Assembly: GCA_041552135.1 (NCBI GenBank)
Contig: JBFELL010000050.1
Coordinates: 1-16,175, forward strand
Direction: 5' to 3'
Length of the DNA: 16,175 nucleotides
Origin: SZUA-186 sp041552135
GTDB taxonomy: Bacteria; Pseudomonadota; Gammaproteobacteria; UBA9214
Below the pieces are notes generated by a model, which was not told where the DNA came from, made no database searches, and worked only from the letters and a program-made list of their open reading frames with translations. Position numbers and translations under genes: made by a program. Of this stretch, positions 15,714 to 16,175 are shown piece after piece (within the stretch, counting starts at the first letter, position 1; every line of letters starts with the position of its first letter).

Positions 15714-15749
15714 CGCTGGCACCCGCCCCGCGGCACCCGGAGCGGCCTG

Positions 15750-16175
15750 TCAGGGCAGTTGCAGTTCTACCGTGCCACTGATAGTGACGCGGACGTCGCT
15801 GTCACCGGCCTGCGTGACCACCGGTGCGGCCGCCTCCATGGCAGCCATCCTCGCCTGGTACGGCACCGGTGGTCGCTGGCTGCTGGTATTGATGTTCAGT
15901 TCGACGATACGGTAACCCTTTGCATCCAGGTTGGTACCAATGATACCGGCACGCTCCCTGAAGGCATCGAGCGCGCGCCCGATCAGCCGGTTTTCGACCG
16001 CACGGCGCCGGTCGTCCGATACCGAGAATTGCATGGACCTGACCTGCAGCTTCTCCTGCAAGGTGCCGACCAGACCACCGATTGTCTTGTGGTCGAGACC
16101 CTCCAGCATCAGGTCCTGCTGGCCACGCCAGCTTTTGATGACGTTGTCCTTGTGAACCGGGTAGGTCTGGTAGCC
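15750..16175 (-). CDS. SIMPL (DUF541) domain protein, 5'-truncated by window edge
   Basis: The frame stays open to the right edge, so the start lies beyond the window; 141 C-terminal residues are present, from GYQTYPVHKDNVIKSW to VTISGTVELQLP. The segments VIKSWRGQQDLMLEG, VRSMQFSVSDDRRR and a C-terminal VRVTISGTVELQL strand fit the SIMPL/DUF541 family, usually periplasmic or surface proteins of about 230-250 residues with a signal peptide (which would be outside the window). Members include E. coli YggE, linked to oxidative stress, but the molecular function is unclear. It is convergent with the ACP–acyltransferase gene, 36 bp apart, with no convincing terminator between them. Confidence 0.85.
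   Translation of the reverse strand, partial: GYQTYPVHKDNVIKSWRGQQDLMLEGLDHKTIGGLVGTLQEKLQVRSMQFSVSDDRRRAVENRLIGRALDAFRERAGIIGTNLDAKGYRIVELNINTSSQRPPVPYQARMAAMEAAAPVVTQAGDSDVRVTISGTVELQLP

Noticed and set aside
15714..15749. Terminator hairpin between the acyltransferase and SIMPL genes
   Set aside because: Only a 4-bp CCGC/GCGG match without a T-run; too weak to call.

Overview
This 16.2 kb window is chromosomal DNA from a high-GC gammaproteobacterium. The evidence is the gene order mutS–fdxA, the xerD–dsbC pair (both known from gammaproteobacteria), and protein motifs close to Pseudomonas, Azotobacter and E. coli homologues. I cannot name the genus. The genes are tightly packed, codon use looks uniform by eye, and I see no prophage, insertion sequence, CRISPR array, tRNA or rRNA.

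Layout, left to right. The plus strand carries a 5'-truncated mutS (mismatch repair) and then a 264-bp spacer with a consensus TATAAT -10 box and a paired inverted repeat that looks like a REP doublet (REPIN). Next come fdxA (seven-iron ferredoxin), an AddB-like nuclease gene interrupted by an in-frame TAG at 4349, an intact AddA-like UvrD/RecB helicase-nuclease overlapping it by 4 bp, a 130-bp spacer with a GTAGGTCGGGT-type hairpin repeat, and a YbbN/CnoX-type thioredoxin with a TPR-like tail. On the minus strand, read right to left, lies a likely operon: nfeD-type membrane serine protease, slipin (SPFH protein), xerD, dsbC. A plus-strand ACP–PlsC acyltransferase fusion diverges from nfeD across a short region with an operator-like inverted repeat. 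The window ends in a 5'-truncated SIMPL/DUF541 gene on the minus strand.

How the genes relate. mutS, the AddA/AddB-like pair and xerD serve genome maintenance: mismatch repair, double-strand-end processing and chromosome dimer resolution. The thioredoxin and DsbC handle protein thiols in the cytoplasm and periplasm. NfeD and slipin are a known membrane protease–scaffold pair, and the ACP–acyltransferase fusion points to membrane lipid acylation.

Most of the window is ordinary housekeeping DNA, and I do not see a convincing new multi-gene system. The points most worth checking are the single amber codon splitting the AddB-like gene, which leaves its nuclease and iron–sulfur parts downstream of the stop; the free-standing ACP–acyltransferase fusion with its shared divergent control region; and the two different intergenic palindromic repeats.
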